Notes: a model not told the origin generated them from the letters alone. Shown: positions 50,845 to 59,776, counted from the stretch's first letter. The stretch is DNA of 64,000 bases from Methanothrix harundinacea 6Ac (GCF_000235565.1 NC_017527.1:992001-1056000); one strand, 5' to 3'. Made by a program: numbers and translations.

Positions 50845-52032
50845 TTAATCGCCATATTTTTTTGTTGTAAAAGAAGTCATTACCACCCATAATGGTTCAG
50901 GCCAATAGTAAACATCATAAACTCCACCACCACAGCAATCAACATGTGCACTACCACCACCACGACAAATATTTTTCGTATCATAAATCTCTAAATAGTT
51001 TGGAGGAAATCGTGCATGAATTCCTACAAAAACGTTTCCATATTCTGGGCGAATCCAAACAAAATACCATTCAAGAGGCAAATCCGGAGGTGGACCGTCA
51101 TGTCGATCATTAGTTGCGTAGAAAGCACAAGCACCATCTGGGCTTAACAAGCCAGTGCCTCTACCAGAGATATTCCTAGGTTTGAGATTAAATTTATTTA
51201 AATAATTTACATAAGTAATCCAGAGGCCCTTAGCAATACCCCATGGATCTTCGTTATAGGCAGTTATCCAAGATGGGGCTTCACCATCCAAATCTGAATC
51301 GTCTTCTACGAATTGCATCTTAGCTATTTGGTCAAGTTCTGAATTAGATAATCTTATAATATCGATCCGAATTTCAGCCCTATCATCCGTCAATATCGTA
51401 GTTGAATTAACATTATCACCAACATCTGGGTCTCTTTTTACCCAACCAGTTGGATTTTCATATCTAAACTTAAGTTTTGCTGGCTTCTTGCCCCAACTTT
51501 TTTGCCATCCTTGCATTTGCTTACTTAAATGTCGTTGGATTAGCTTTCCAAATTCATCTATATCTTCGTAAATACAACATAAATTGTGCAGCCTTAATTT
51601 TGCTTTAAACTTATTAATTTTATCTAGCTCATCAACATCTATTTCACTACGTTCAGATGGTAATATCTTTTTGAAATAAAACATAATTTTAATCTGATTC
51701 GAATCCTTACGATATCGTTCGTAAGCTCTCTCATACTCTTCAACTGTCCCTGAATCTGCTCGTGTTGTAGCAGTCCCTAGGCGTTTCCAAATTATACCGA
51801 TGAAAATATCATAATTATAATTATCTATTTGTTTATTAATAACATCTTGTGGGTCCTCACCTACACCAGGACAAACGTCACGTTCCCATGTAATGAGATC
51901 GAGATGAGTACCGAGTTTATCACTCCATGTTCGGTTCAATTCATCAACAACATCATCTAATTTTCTCCGTTCTTTAGTCACATCTCCCGGAGATGCGACA
52001 AATACCCTAATGTGTGAAAGATATCTCGACAT
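50845..52032 (-). CDS. DUF4062-domain protein, AT-rich, defence-like
   Basis: 395 residues. The N-terminal ~110 residues match DUF4062 (IRVFVASPGDVTKERRKLDDVVDELN, LITWERDVCPGVGEDPQDVI, NYDIFIGIIWKRLGT), a TIR-related fold found at the N terminus of NLR-like and other conflict proteins. The C-terminal half (about 190-395) is unrecognised, rich in Trp/Tyr, and ends with GGGSAHVDCCGGGVYDVYYWPEP. Typical NLR partners (NACHT/ATPase) are absent, so the protein is a short two-domain form. Markedly AT-rich compared with its flanks, consistent with horizontal transfer. Role in antiviral defence is inference. Confidence 0.8.
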   Translation of the reverse strand: MSRYLSHIRVFVASPGDVTKERRKLDDVVDELNRTWSDKLGTHLDLITWERDVCPGVGEDPQDVINKQIDNYNYDIFIGIIWKRLGTATTRADSGTVEEYERAYERYRKDSNQIKIMFYFKKILPSERSEIDVDELDKINKFKAKLRLHNLCCIYEDIDEFGKLIQRHLSKQMQGWQKSWGKKPAKLKFRYENPTGWVKRDPDVGDNVNSTTILTDDRAEIRIDIIRLSNSELDQIAKMQFVEDDSDLDGEAPSWITAYNEDPWGIAKGLWITYVNYLNKFNLKPRNISGRGTGLLSPDGACAFYATNDRHDGPPPDLPLEWYFVWIRPEYGNVFVGIHARFPPNYLEIYDTKNICRGGGSAHVDCCGGGVYDVYYWPEPLWVVMTSFTTKKYGD

Positions 52033-52059
52033 ATGTGCTCAATGTTATGTGTAATAATT

Positions 52060-53052
52060 TCATAAAGCTATCCCCGCATCCACCCTCAGCCCCAGCACCT
52101 CCCTCGCCCCCTTGTACACATCCTCCGCGATAAGCGCGCATCCCAGGGCCGCATCGCAGCTTGCGAGCGGCAGAACCTCGCGCCCCAGAAGCTCCGAGAC
52201 CCTCCCCGATATCCGGGAGGCGGGGTCGCCCGCGAGGTACAGCGCCGGTTCGGCGGCGCCCAGGTCCCGGAGGAGGACGCCCATGGCGGCGAGCTCCATG
52301 GCGGCATAGAGCGCGAGCGCCTCGAAGGCCGCCTCCTTCTCTTCTTCGGTGCAGCTCTTGAGGGTGAGGCCCTGCTTCCGCAAGATCCCGCCCCGGGTGA
52401 AGGCCTCGTTGGCAGTCATCTTCCCGGCGTCAACTTTTCGGATCGCGGCGACGTCGAGAGGCCCGTGCAGAAGGCCGGGGGCGAAGATGGGGGCGTCGAT
52501 GGCCCCGGCTATGCGCCCAGCGGCGACGCCGATGGTGACCACATTGGAGCTGGCGTCGGATATGATGAAGTCCTTCTTGCCGTCTTTATAGACCTTGTAG
52601 GCGAGCCCCAGCTTCTCGGGGCTGGCGCCGTGGGAGAATACCTTCATCCGGGGGTCGATCTTGGAGCGGTCGTGGATCCCGGGCAGCAGGATCGCGGGCC
52701 AGCCCGCCGCGAGGACGGCGTCGAAGACGTTCGTCCCGCCGCCGACGTGCAGGCCCGCGCCGTCCTGGCTGATGACGCCGCGGTTCTCGGCGTCCTCGAT
52801 CCTAACGATGTCGGTGATCCCGTCCCCCATGGAGTAGCAGAGGGCGAGGAGCTCGACCTCTTCGGCGCCGGAGCCGGATCTGGCGGCTTCGGCTCCCCCG
52901 GGGGCCGGGGCGAGGTCGAAGGCCCCCCGGATCCGGTCGATGATCTCCCCAGGGGCGAGCCTGGCCGCCTCCTCCCTCGGGATGACGAGGCAGTTGCCGT
53001 CGGAGTCTGCAAACCTCATCGCCCTCGTCCCGTGATCGACGCCGATGAACAT
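52060..53052 (-). CDS. methanogenesis marker protein 12 (UPF0285)
   Basis: 330 residues from the ATG at 53052, giving MFIGVDHGTRAMRF; an upstream extension to 53094 lies inside cofD and is not needed. An acetate/sugar-kinase-like (ASKHA) fold: FIGVDHGT phosphate loop, SMGDGITDIV, GLHVGGGTNVFDA, FIISDASSNVVTIGVAAGRI and a C-terminal LASCDAALGCALIAEDV. The family is restricted to methanogens; its job is unknown. The start lies two bases before the cofD stop, so the two genes are tightly coupled. Confidence 0.9.
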   Translation of the reverse strand: MFIGVDHGTRAMRFADSDGNCLVIPREEAARLAPGEIIDRIRGAFDLAPAPGGAEAARSGSGAEEVELLALCYSMGDGITDIVRIEDAENRGVISQDGAGLHVGGGTNVFDAVLAAGWPAILLPGIHDRSKIDPRMKVFSHGASPEKLGLAYKVYKDGKKDFIISDASSNVVTIGVAAGRIAGAIDAPIFAPGLLHGPLDVAAIRKVDAGKMTANEAFTRGGILRKQGLTLKSCTEEEKEAAFEALALYAAMELAAMGVLLRDLGAAEPALYLAGDPASRISGRVSELLGREVLPLASCDAALGCALIAEDVYKGAREVLGLRVDAGIAL

Positions 53053-53053
53053 C

Positions 53054-54019
53054 CTACACCGCCTCCGCCTCAATCCCCGGCTCCATACCTTCATCAGCGA
53101 TCCTGACGATCTCTTCCGCCAGCCTCAGGCTCTCCGCCTCGTTCCTCATGGTCGTGTCCAGCCGGACGGAGGGGCCTCGATAGTCGCTTCCGGGGCTGAC
53201 CACCATCAGGTCGACACACCCGAGGATCTCGGCGACCCCCTGGTCGGTGACGGGAAACCCCCAGGCCCGCATGAACTTCGCGGCGGGGCCGCTGACGGGC
53301 CGCCCATCGACGAGGGGGCTGATGGCGATGACCCGGCTTCTCCGTCTCCTTTCGCTCCCGCACCCCTTCTTACTCAGGAGGTCCCGGACCCCCCGGAGGG
53401 CGAGGATCGGCCCGATGCTGGAGACGGGGTTGCTCGGCCCGATGAGGATCGGCTCTCCCACCTCGGCCGCCCTCTCCAGGGCGGCGAGAAATTCGAGGCT
53501 TGGGAGGGCGTCCTCGATCCCCCTGAACCGTACCCCCATCACATCGGGTCGGCCGGACCGGCCCACCCAGAACTCCTGGAGGTGGATCTCCCCCTCGGGG
53601 GTCGATATCATGGTGGAGACGGGGTCGTCGGTCATGGGGACGACCTTTCCGGCGACCTTCAGGGCACGGCAGAGCCTCGCCGTCGCCTCGGAGAGGGAGA
53701 GCCCCTCCCGGAGGAGCTCGGACCGGAATATATGGATGGAGCGGTCGAGGTCTCCGAGGGCGAGGAGCTCCCGGCGGCCGAGGCTCTTCAGAAAATTGTG
53801 GGTCCTAAAAGTGTCCCCCTCGATCCCCCACCACCTCCTCCGGTCGATCATCCCCGCCAGGGTGTAGACGACGGTGTCGAGGTCCGGCGAGACGAGGTTT
53901 CCCGAGATCCAGAGGTCGTCGGCGGTGTTGGCGACGACCGTCAGCTCCCGGGGATCGAGGACCTCCTTCAGCCCGACGAGGAGCTTCGGGGTCCCCGTCC
54001 CGCCGCTGAGGACTATCAG
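53054..54019 (-). CDS. cofD: 2-phospho-L-lactate transferase, CTG start
   Basis: Joins lactyl-2-phospho-guanosine (or its PEP analogue) to Fo in F420 synthesis. From the first ATG (53851) the protein would be 265 residues and lack its N terminus. Upstream in frame, however, the codons from 54019 read LIVLSGGTGTPKLLVGLKEV, then NTADDLWISGNLVSPDLDTV: the conserved CofD nucleotide-binding start. A TGA at 54047-54049 closes the frame, and no ATG, GTG or TTG occurs between it and the motif. CTG at 54017-54019 follows AGGGAGG by eight bases, so translation probably starts there, giving 321 residues. WWGIEGDTFRTHNFL, MTDDPVST and GPSNPVSSIGPIL are also typical. Confidence 0.9.
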   Translation of the reverse strand: MIVLSGGTGTPKLLVGLKEVLDPRELTVVANTADDLWISGNLVSPDLDTVVYTLAGMIDRRRWWGIEGDTFRTHNFLKSLGRRELLALGDLDRSIHIFRSELLREGLSLSEATARLCRALKVAGKVVPMTDDPVSTMISTPEGEIHLQEFWVGRSGRPDVMGVRFRGIEDALPSLEFLAALERAAEVGEPILIGPSNPVSSIGPILALRGVRDLLSKKGCGSERRRRSRVIAISPLVDGRPVSGPAAKFMRAWGFPVTDQGVAEILGCVDLMVVSPGSDYRGPSVRLDTTMRNEAESLRLAEEIVRIADEGMEPGIEAEAV

Positions 54020-54027
54020 TCTATCCG

Positions 54028-54034
54028 CCTCCCT
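54028..54034 (-). promoter_or_regulatory. ribosome-binding site that decides the cofD start
   Basis: AGGGAGG on the coding strand, about eight bases before CTG 54019 and just after the stop of the upstream ZPR1 gene. It is the only Shine-Dalgarno-like site near the conserved CofD N terminus and supports CTG initiation. Confidence 0.7.
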
Positions 54035-54046
54035 GGGCTTCTCCGG

Positions 54047-54625
54047 TCAGGCGGCGGAGTCGAGGATGATCATCCCGGTCTTCAGATCCTCGCACTCCTC
54101 GGGGGTGAGCCTCGTCGAGATCGCCTTCTCGGATACGATGGCGCTATTTCCCAGGGGGTCCTCCAGGATCAGGGTGAGGGGGCCGACCCCCTCCATCGCC
54201 CGATCGATCCGCTCGATTATCCATTCGCCCCGGCAGACGTTCTCCTCCGCCCCCGCGTCCCGGGCGGACCGGGTGGCGAAGAGGACGATATCCCGGACCC
54301 TCTGGAGGACTCCCTCGACGTTCGATATGTAGGCCTCGGAGGCGGGGCCGGGCTCCACGTCGATCCCCAGCTCCGGAAGCCTGATCGTCCCGCTGGTGGA
54401 CCTGATCACCCGGGCGTTCAGGTCTGCCACCTCCTCGATGGTGATGGCATACCTGACGGGATCGCCCTGGCTGAGGAGGATGGTGTCGCTGAGCTTGAAG
54501 CCGCAGGCATCGCAGACCCCGGCGATGATCAGCGCCTCGCCGAAGTGGGGGATCTCCTTAGTCTCCCAGTCGAAGGCGATCTCGGCGGAGCAGATCGGGC
54601 AGCTCGAGGTGGTCTTCGCCTTCAA
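54047..54625 (-). CDS. ZPR1-type zinc-finger protein
   Basis: 192 residues, archaeal ZPR1 form (one zinc finger plus beta domain). CPICSAEI near the N terminus and CDACGFKLSDTILL give the C4 finger. The following DPVRYAITIEEVADLNARVIRSTSGTIRLPELGIDVEPG is the conserved ZPR1 beta region. Eukaryotic ZPR1 is a folding factor for eEF1A; an analogous role with aEF1A is possible but inferred. It overlaps sepF by four bases and is followed by cofD after 28 bases. Confidence 0.92.
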   Translation of the reverse strand: MKAKTTSSCPICSAEIAFDWETKEIPHFGEALIIAGVCDACGFKLSDTILLSQGDPVRYAITIEEVADLNARVIRSTSGTIRLPELGIDVEPGPASEAYISNVEGVLQRVRDIVLFATRSARDAGAEENVCRGEWIIERIDRAMEGVGPLTLILEDPLGNSAIVSEKAISTRLTPEECEDLKTGMIILDSAA

Positions 54626-54984
54626 TCCTCCGCCCCCAGGACGTCCTCCCGATCTATCCTCATCCGCCGGGGGACGACTATCACCAGGTTGTCGCCGAGG
54701 CCGGCTATGTCCCCCCTCAGATCCTCGACGGAGGCCTTCAACTCCCCGATCGCCTCATCGAGGAGGTCCTTCTCCCTCCTCATGGGAGATATGTCCACCA
54801 GGACGAGGTTGCCCCTCTCTATCTCCGTCTTTATCTCGGGGAGGACCTCGAGGTCGTTCAGCTCCGCCATCTTCACCAGGATCTCCGAGGGGCCCCCGCC
54901 GGAGACCTCCTCGAACTGCCCCAGGTCTATGTTCACGTAATCCTCATCCCCAGACCTGCCCATCAACTTGTCCAAGATGCCCAT
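54622..54984 (-). CDS. sepF: SepF-type cell division protein
   Basis: 120 residues. The N-terminal amphipathic membrane-binding helix (MGILDKLMGRS) and the DUF552/SepF core (GPSEILVKMAELNDLEVLPEIKTEIERGNLVLVDISPM, DLRGDIAGLGDNLVIVVP) match archaeal SepF, which tethers FtsZ to the membrane at the division site. Length fits. It begins a run of closely packed genes (sepF, zpr1, cofD, mmp12). Confidence 0.92.
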   Translation of the reverse strand: MGILDKLMGRSGDEDYVNIDLGQFEEVSGGGPSEILVKMAELNDLEVLPEIKTEIERGNLVLVDISPMRREKDLLDEAIGELKASVEDLRGDIAGLGDNLVIVVPRRMRIDREDVLGAED

Positions 54985-55078
54985 ATCTCGACCTCTAGCA
55001 GGAGGTATGCTGCCTCATCAAATCCATCTCCAGCCGCCTATAACTCCCCCGTCTCCATCTCAGTCCATCCTTCCAGCC

Positions 55079-55264
55079 TCAGGGCTCAACTCTCAAAAGC
55101 CCGAACCCTGCTAGCCCCATCAGGATCATGAAGGCGAGGACCGCGACGACGAACCCCGCCGGCCGCATGGGCTCGGGAGCCTCCGTCTGAACCAGGATCA
55201 AGAGCAATATCATCAACAGGACGAGCCCGGAGCTGGCGCATATCTCAAGGGCCTTCTTATTCAT
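55079..55264 (-). CDS. small two-helix membrane protein
   Basis: 61 residues with two hydrophobic segments (ICASSGLVLLMILLLILV and FVVAVLAFMILMGLAGFGLL) joined by a short EAPEPMRPAG loop. ATG start. It lies between cofG and sepF on the same strand, 30 bases after cofG. No family recognised; codon usage and position suggest a real gene. Confidence 0.65.
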   Translation of the reverse strand: MNKKALEICASSGLVLLMILLLILVQTEAPEPMRPAGFVVAVLAFMILMGLAGFGLLRVEP

Positions 55265-55294
55265 ACCGCCCCCCCTTTGCTCTGCTCTCAGATA

Positions 55295-56296
55295 TCATTT
55301 GCGATTCGGACCTTCCACCCGAGCCCTCCTCCGGAGGCCGTCGGGCCCCGCCAGCTCCTCGACGAGGGCCCAGGTCTTTCTCCCATGCCACCGGAGGCGG
55401 ATATGCCTAGGGTAGACCGGGAGCCTCTCCAGAAGATCAAAGCCGGGGAGCCGGACTTTCAGCTCCATCAGGGTCGGCCACTGCCTCTCCGGGTTGATCC
55501 AGTCCGGGGTGACGGAGCTGATCCCGCCCAGGTCGTCCGCCCCCGCCTCCGCCAGGAGGAGGGGATCTGCCAGGTTTGGGGGGACCTGGACGGCGACCTC
55601 CGGCGGCAGGATCGACCGAGCCATCCTCACCGTCTCCGCCAGGATCTCCGGCCCTGGCGCTGGGGCCCCAGACATCGCCGTCCCCGGCTTGGGGTCGAAG
55701 GGCTGGACGATCACCTCCTGGATGTGGCCATGAGCCTCGTGGGCCCTTCTTATGGCATCGATCGATCGGAGCCGGTCCGCCTCCGTCTCGCCGATCCCCA
55801 CCAGGATCCCGGTGGTGAAGGGGATCTTCAGCTCCCCCGCCGCCGCCATCGCCGCGAGCCTCAATAGAGGCCTCTTTCCCGGGGAGGATCGGTGGGCCTC
55901 CACCTCGGCGGTCGTCTCGAGCATCAGCCCCATGCTGGCGTTGTAGGGCATAAGCCTCCTCATCTCCTCCTTCGAGAGGAGGCCGGCGTTGGTGTGGGGG
56001 AGGAGGCCCCTCTCCAGGGCCAGCTCCGATAGCTCTATCAGGTAGCCTATGAGGTCGTCATACCCCGCCCCTTTCAGGATCTCGGCGAAGCCGGAGACCT
56101 CCCAGGGCGCCTCCCCCAGGGAGAAGAGGGCCTCAGAGGAGCCCGCCGAGGCTCCCCGGTCGAGGAGGTCGATCGCCTCCCGGCGGCCGATGATCCTCCC
56201 GCGATCCCGCCGGAAGCTGCAGTATCCGCACCGGTTTCTGCAGACGTCGGTGACCGGTATGAAGACGTTCCGGGAGTAGGTGAGAACCCCTCTCAT
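55295..56296 (-). CDS. cofG: 7,8-didemethyl-8-hydroxy-5-deazariboflavin synthase subunit CofG
   Basis: 333 residues from ATG 56296 (TTG 56311 is the longer alternative), starting [19 protein letters not shown] as in CofG. Radical SAM cysteines in CRNRCGYC, then [40 protein letters not shown] and a final [14 protein letters not shown]. Together with CofH it builds Fo, the deazaflavin core of F420. CofH is not in the window. cofD, for a later step of the same pathway, lies four genes downstream on the same strand. Confidence 0.95.
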   Translation of the reverse strand: MRGVLTYSRNVFIPVTDVCRNRCGYCSFRRDRGRIIGRREAIDLLDRGASAGSSEALFSLGEAPWEVSGFAEILKGAGYDDLIGYLIELSELALERGLLPHTNAGLLSKEEMRRLMPYNASMGLMLETTAEVEAHRSSPGKRPLLRLAAMAAAGELKIPFTTGILVGIGETEADRLRSIDAIRRAHEAHGHIQEVIVQPFDPKPGTAMSGAPAPGPEILAETVRMARSILPPEVAVQVPPNLADPLLLAEAGADDLGGISSVTPDWINPERQWPTLMELKVRLPGFDLLERLPVYPRHIRLRWHGRKTWALVEELAGPDGLRRRARVEGPNRK

Positions 56297-56342
56297 GAAG
56301 GCTGTCCGCAATGAAAATAGGAGGATGGGGGGCGGGGGGATC

Positions 56343-56792
56343 TCAGCGCCTCAGCTCCACCAGCTTCAGCTTGTTTCCGATCTCGCACTCCTCGGGGGCC
56401 TCGCCGACGAGGTCGACGATGGTGCACCTGTCCCCCTCCTTCAGGCCGACGGGGTGGCAGAGCTCGTACATGGTGCACTCGTACCTCTCGCACCTGGGCG
56501 GCTCCAGGACGGTCTTCGACCCGGCGAAGGCCTTCCTCGCGTCGATGGCCGCGATGATGGGGCTCTCGGTCACCTCCACCGCCCGGACCCCCGCCTCGTG
56601 GATGGGACAGTCGTGGACCAGCTCCCCCCGGATCCCCAGGATCCTGTACCTCCTCCCCGACTCGAGGTTGGTGCAGGTGTTCCTCAGCTTGCAGGTCTCG
56701 CATTCCGGAGAGGGGGCGTTGAAGATGAACTCCATCCCTATAGTCGCGAGCTTGGTTCCTATCAGGGTGATCTGTGTTGCTGCTTCGGACAT
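56343..56792 (-). CDS. UPF0179 family protein
   Basis: 149 residues. Seven or so cysteines in a fixed pattern ([33 protein letters not shown]) define the UPF0179 family of archaea, predicted to bind metal or an Fe-S cluster. Function unknown. It follows egsA by 21 bases and precedes cofG by about 45, so these may form one transcript. Confidence 0.9.
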   Translation of the reverse strand: MSEAATQITLIGTKLATIGMEFIFNAPSPECETCKLRNTCTNLESGRRYRILGIRGELVHDCPIHEAGVRAVEVTESPIIAAIDARKAFAGSKTVLEPPRCERYECTMYELCHPVGLKEGDRCTIVDLVGEAPEECEIGNKLKLVELRR

Positions 56793-56813
56793 GTTTTCTC
56801 CTCAAATGAATAA

Positions 56814-57872
56814 TTATATTATCTTGGTCTTCTTGGCTGCCGCGGCTGCTGCCTCTCGGGTGAGCCCCGAGCCGAGGATGGTGTACCGCTCGGGGCGGAT
56901 GGTGTGGGCGGAGGTGAGGGCCTCGATCACCGTCTCCTCCGCGAGGCCGATATCGGCGGCCGAGGTCGGGGCCCCCACCTTCTCCAGGGCCTCCCGGATC
57001 ATCCTCCAGTCGCCGCCGTGGAGGTACATCATGACTATGGTCCCAAGGCCGCAGAGCTCGCCGTGGAGGGCCTTCCCCGGTTCGATCCTGTTTATGGCGT
57101 GGGCGAACTTGTGCTCCGAGCCGCTGGCGGGGCGGGAGGAGCCTGCGATGGACATGGCGACGCCGCTCGAGATGAGGGCCTTGACGACGATCCTCGCCGA
57201 CTCCTCGAGCCCCGGCTTCAGCTCCGAGGAGGTCTCGACGATCATCCTCGCCGTCATCTCCGATAGGGCCGAGGCGTACTCGCTGTACTCCTCCCCCCGG
57301 AGGCGGTGGGCGAGCTTCCAGTCCCTGACGGCGGTGATGTTGGAGATTATGTCGCCGCATCCGGCCGCCAGGAGCCTCTTGGGCGCCTGGGAGATGATGG
57401 CGGTGTCGGCGACGATCCCGAAGGGGGCCTGGGCGGAGACGGAGGTCGTCTCGCCGTCGATGGTGAGGGAGGCCTGGGCGGAGCAGATACCGTCGTGGGA
57501 GGCGGCGGTGGGGATGGAGACGAAGGGGACGCCGACCCTGACGGAGGCGAGCTTGGCTACGTCGATGGACCTCCCCCCTCCGACCCCCACGAGAAATCCC
57601 GCCCCCATATCCGCCGCCATCCGTTCCGCCCTCTCCACCTCCTCGATCTTTGAAAATTTTGTGATCATCAGGGCCGTCTCGAAGCCGCCCTCTTCCAGCC
57701 GCCGGGAGATCTCTCCGCCGACGAGCTCGCAGGTTCTGGGGCCCGTGACGATGAGGGCACCGCCCGCGAGTTTGAGGTCTCTGGAGATCTCGGCCACCTC
57801 TCTTGCGACGCCGCTGCCGACGACCACCAGCCGCGGAAGCTCCATCCACTTTGATCTCCTCAACGGTCTCAC
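56814..57872 (-). CDS. egsA: sn-glycerol-1-phosphate dehydrogenase
   Basis: 352 residues. Reduces dihydroxyacetone phosphate to glycerol-1-phosphate, the archaeal lipid backbone. GVGGGRSIDVAKLAS (NAD(P) loop), IPTAASHDGICSAQASL, ADTAIISQAPKRLLAAGCGD, and the zinc ligands in SGSEHKFAHAI and LHGELCGLGTI are present. GTG start at 57872; TTG 57863 and ATG 57845 are alternatives, but the RRSKWMELPR segment before the ATG is conserved in the family and favours a longer form. Confidence 0.95.
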   Translation of the reverse strand: MRPLRRSKWMELPRLVVVGSGVAREVAEISRDLKLAGGALIVTGPRTCELVGGEISRRLEEGGFETALMITKFSKIEEVERAERMAADMGAGFLVGVGGGRSIDVAKLASVRVGVPFVSIPTAASHDGICSAQASLTIDGETTSVSAQAPFGIVADTAIISQAPKRLLAAGCGDIISNITAVRDWKLAHRLRGEEYSEYASALSEMTARMIVETSSELKPGLEESARIVVKALISSGVAMSIAGSSRPASGSEHKFAHAINRIEPGKALHGELCGLGTIVMMYLHGGDWRMIREALEKVGAPTSAADIGLAEETVIEALTSAHTIRPERYTILGSGLTREAAAAAAKKTKII

Positions 57873-58021
57873 CAGCTCAAGACAAAATTCGTACCTCTAC
57901 GAATATAAACGCTCGCAAAAGGGTTCCCTCAGCCGGTCCGGATCGGTCCACTCGAGATGGAAGGCCCCTCAAGTCGGCGGGGTATGGTGAGATGGAAGGA
58001 TTGGCAAACCTGAAAAAATCC

Positions 58022-58780
58022 TCAATCCTTTCGGAGGCACTTCAGAACGGAGAGGACCTGCTCTCGGTACCTGTTCACCTCGGCGCTGGTCCTGACCCTG
58101 GGCCGGGGGATCTCGACGTCGATGATCTCGCTGATCTGGCCGGGGCGGGCGGACATGATCACCACCCGGTCGGCGAGGTAGATCGCCTCGTCGACGCTGT
58201 GGGTGACGAAGATGACGGTCTTCTGCTGCTCCTGCCAGATCCGGAGGAGCTCCGCCTGCATGACGTTCCTCGTCTGGGCGTCGAGGGCGCCGAAGGGCTC
58301 GTCCATGAATAGAGCCCGCGGGTTGTTCACCAGGGCCCGGACTATCGCGACCCTCTGCTTCATCCCCCCCGAGAGCTCGTGGGGGTAGCTGTTCTCAAAC
58401 CCCGCAAGGCCCACCGCCGTGATGTACCGGCGGGCCTTCTCGTGCCGCTCCGCCTTGGAGACGCCTTTAAGCTCCAGGCCGAAGGCTACGTTGTCGAGGA
58501 TCGTCCTCCAGGGAAAGAGGGAGTACTCCTGAAATACCATCCCCCGCTGGGGCCCCGGCCCCTCGATCGGCTCGCCGTCCAGGAGGACCGCGCCGCTGGT
58601 GGGCCTCTCGAGGCCGGCCATGATCCGCAGGAGGGTCGTCTTGCCGCAGCCGGAGGGGCCGAGGAGGCAGATGAACTCCTTGTCGTAGACGGAGAGGTTG
58701 ACGTCGCGTAGGGCCTCAAAGCGCTTCCCCTTCACCGAGAAGCTCTTCGAGAGGTCCCTGATCTCCAGGAGGGCGGCCAT
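58022..58780 (-). CDS. ABC transporter ATPase of the nitrate/sulfonate/taurine type
   Basis: 252 residues from ATG 58780 (an extension to 58888 is not supported). Walker A GPSGCGKTT, Q-loop QEYSLFPW, signature LSGGMKQR, Walker B ALFMDEPFGALD and H-loop VTHSVDEA are all intact. The FPWRTILDNVAFGLELKG segment is typical of SsuB/TauB/NrtD-like importers. No permease or binding-protein gene is adjacent in the window, so its partners are elsewhere. Substrate unknown. Confidence 0.92.
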   Translation of the reverse strand: MAALLEIRDLSKSFSVKGKRFEALRDVNLSVYDKEFICLLGPSGCGKTTLLRIMAGLERPTSGAVLLDGEPIEGPGPQRGMVFQEYSLFPWRTILDNVAFGLELKGVSKAERHEKARRYITAVGLAGFENSYPHELSGGMKQRVAIVRALVNNPRALFMDEPFGALDAQTRNVMQAELLRIWQEQQKTVIFVTHSVDEAIYLADRVVIMSARPGQISEIIDVEIPRPRVRTSAEVNRYREQVLSVLKCLRKD

Positions 58781-58906
58781 AGTGGCGGGGAGTTGGTCGG
58801 GGGAGGTATAAGGCTTTTCTGTCGGCTGCCTATCACGTGCTACCAGCGGCCTCCGAGGCCTTTGATCTCCGACTCTAATCGGCGCCATTGCCGATCATCC
58901 CTCACC

Positions 58907-59701
58907 TCACCCCTGCACCTCCCCGTCGATCCCGAGGATGACGCTCCTCACCGGCACCTCCTTTCCCGCCCTCTTCAGAGACTGCCGGACGAAGGCCTCC
59001 AGGTTCGAGCAGCAGGGGACCTCCATCTCCAAAACGGTGATATCCTCGATCTCGTGGGCGGCGAGGATCGCGGCGAGCCCCTCGACGAAGCTCTCCCTCT
59101 CGTCGAGCTTCGGGCAGCCGATGAGGGTCGTCCTTCCCCGGATGAAGTCCTGGTGGACCCAAGGTGTGGCGAAGGCGGTGCAGTCTCCTGCAATTAGAAG
59201 GCGCGCGCCGTCGAAATGAGGCGAGTCGACGTGAGCAAGCCGCATCTGGACCGGCCAGTTGGAGAGCTCCGGCTGGATGGCGGCGGCCGCCGGCCCCGAA
59301 GCCGGGGCGCGGCTCCGCCTCCCGGCGAGCTTCGAGGAGCCGAGCCTTCCCGCCCCCGTGCCCCTCAGGGCCATCGGGCAGCCGCCCTCCCCCTCGCCGG
59401 GGCCGTCGCCATCCTCGCAGCCCCTCCCGCGCCCCGGCGGTCGGGTCGGGTGGGCCGGTTCGACCGCCGCCTTCGCCGCCAGCTCATCGAACTCCTCCGC
59501 CTCCCGCTCCTCCATCGAGAGGGCGCCCGTCGGGCAGTCGCCGATGCAGGCGCCGAGGCCGTCGCAGAGGCTCTCCCGGACGACCTTCGCCTTTCCGCCG
59601 ACGATCTCGATGGCGTTCTCGGGACAGGCGAGGACGCAGTTTCCGCACCCGTCGCAGAGGGCCTCGTCGATCTTTATGATCTTCCTTATGACCACCTTCA
59701 T
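58907..59701 (-). CDS. ferredoxin-domain iron-sulfur protein
   Basis: 264 residues. The N-terminal ferredoxin has one full cluster motif (CDGCGNCVLACP) and one incomplete set (CDGLGACIGDCP, where the second Cys position is Leu). After a Gly/Pro/Arg-rich linker (about 85-140), the C-terminal ~125 residues form a second conserved domain (LLIAGDCTAFATPWVHQDFIRGRTTLIGCPKLD, EVPCCSNLEAFVRQSL) with a CC pair, as in a family of anaerobe ferredoxin proteins of unknown role. Probably an electron carrier or redox sensor. ATG start. Confidence 0.85.
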   Translation of the reverse strand: MKVVIRKIIKIDEALCDGCGNCVLACPENAIEIVGGKAKVVRESLCDGLGACIGDCPTGALSMEEREAEEFDELAAKAAVEPAHPTRPPGRGRGCEDGDGPGEGEGGCPMALRGTGAGRLGSSKLAGRRSRAPASGPAAAAIQPELSNWPVQMRLAHVDSPHFDGARLLIAGDCTAFATPWVHQDFIRGRTTLIGCPKLDERESFVEGLAAILAAHEIEDITVLEMEVPCCSNLEAFVRQSLKRAGKEVPVRSVILGIDGEVQG

Positions 59702-59776
59702 CCACCCCTAACCGACGCCAGTATTCGGCTCACCAGATCCATCTCCACAAGCATATACGTCGACGACTCAAATAAG

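Noticed and set aside
50892-51113. Histidine-rich 73-codon plus-strand frame (HHKLHHHSNQHVHYHHH)
   Set aside because: It is the antisense of the AT-rich DUF4062 gene end, whose Gly/Val/Tyr codons give His on the other strand; no ribosome-binding site.
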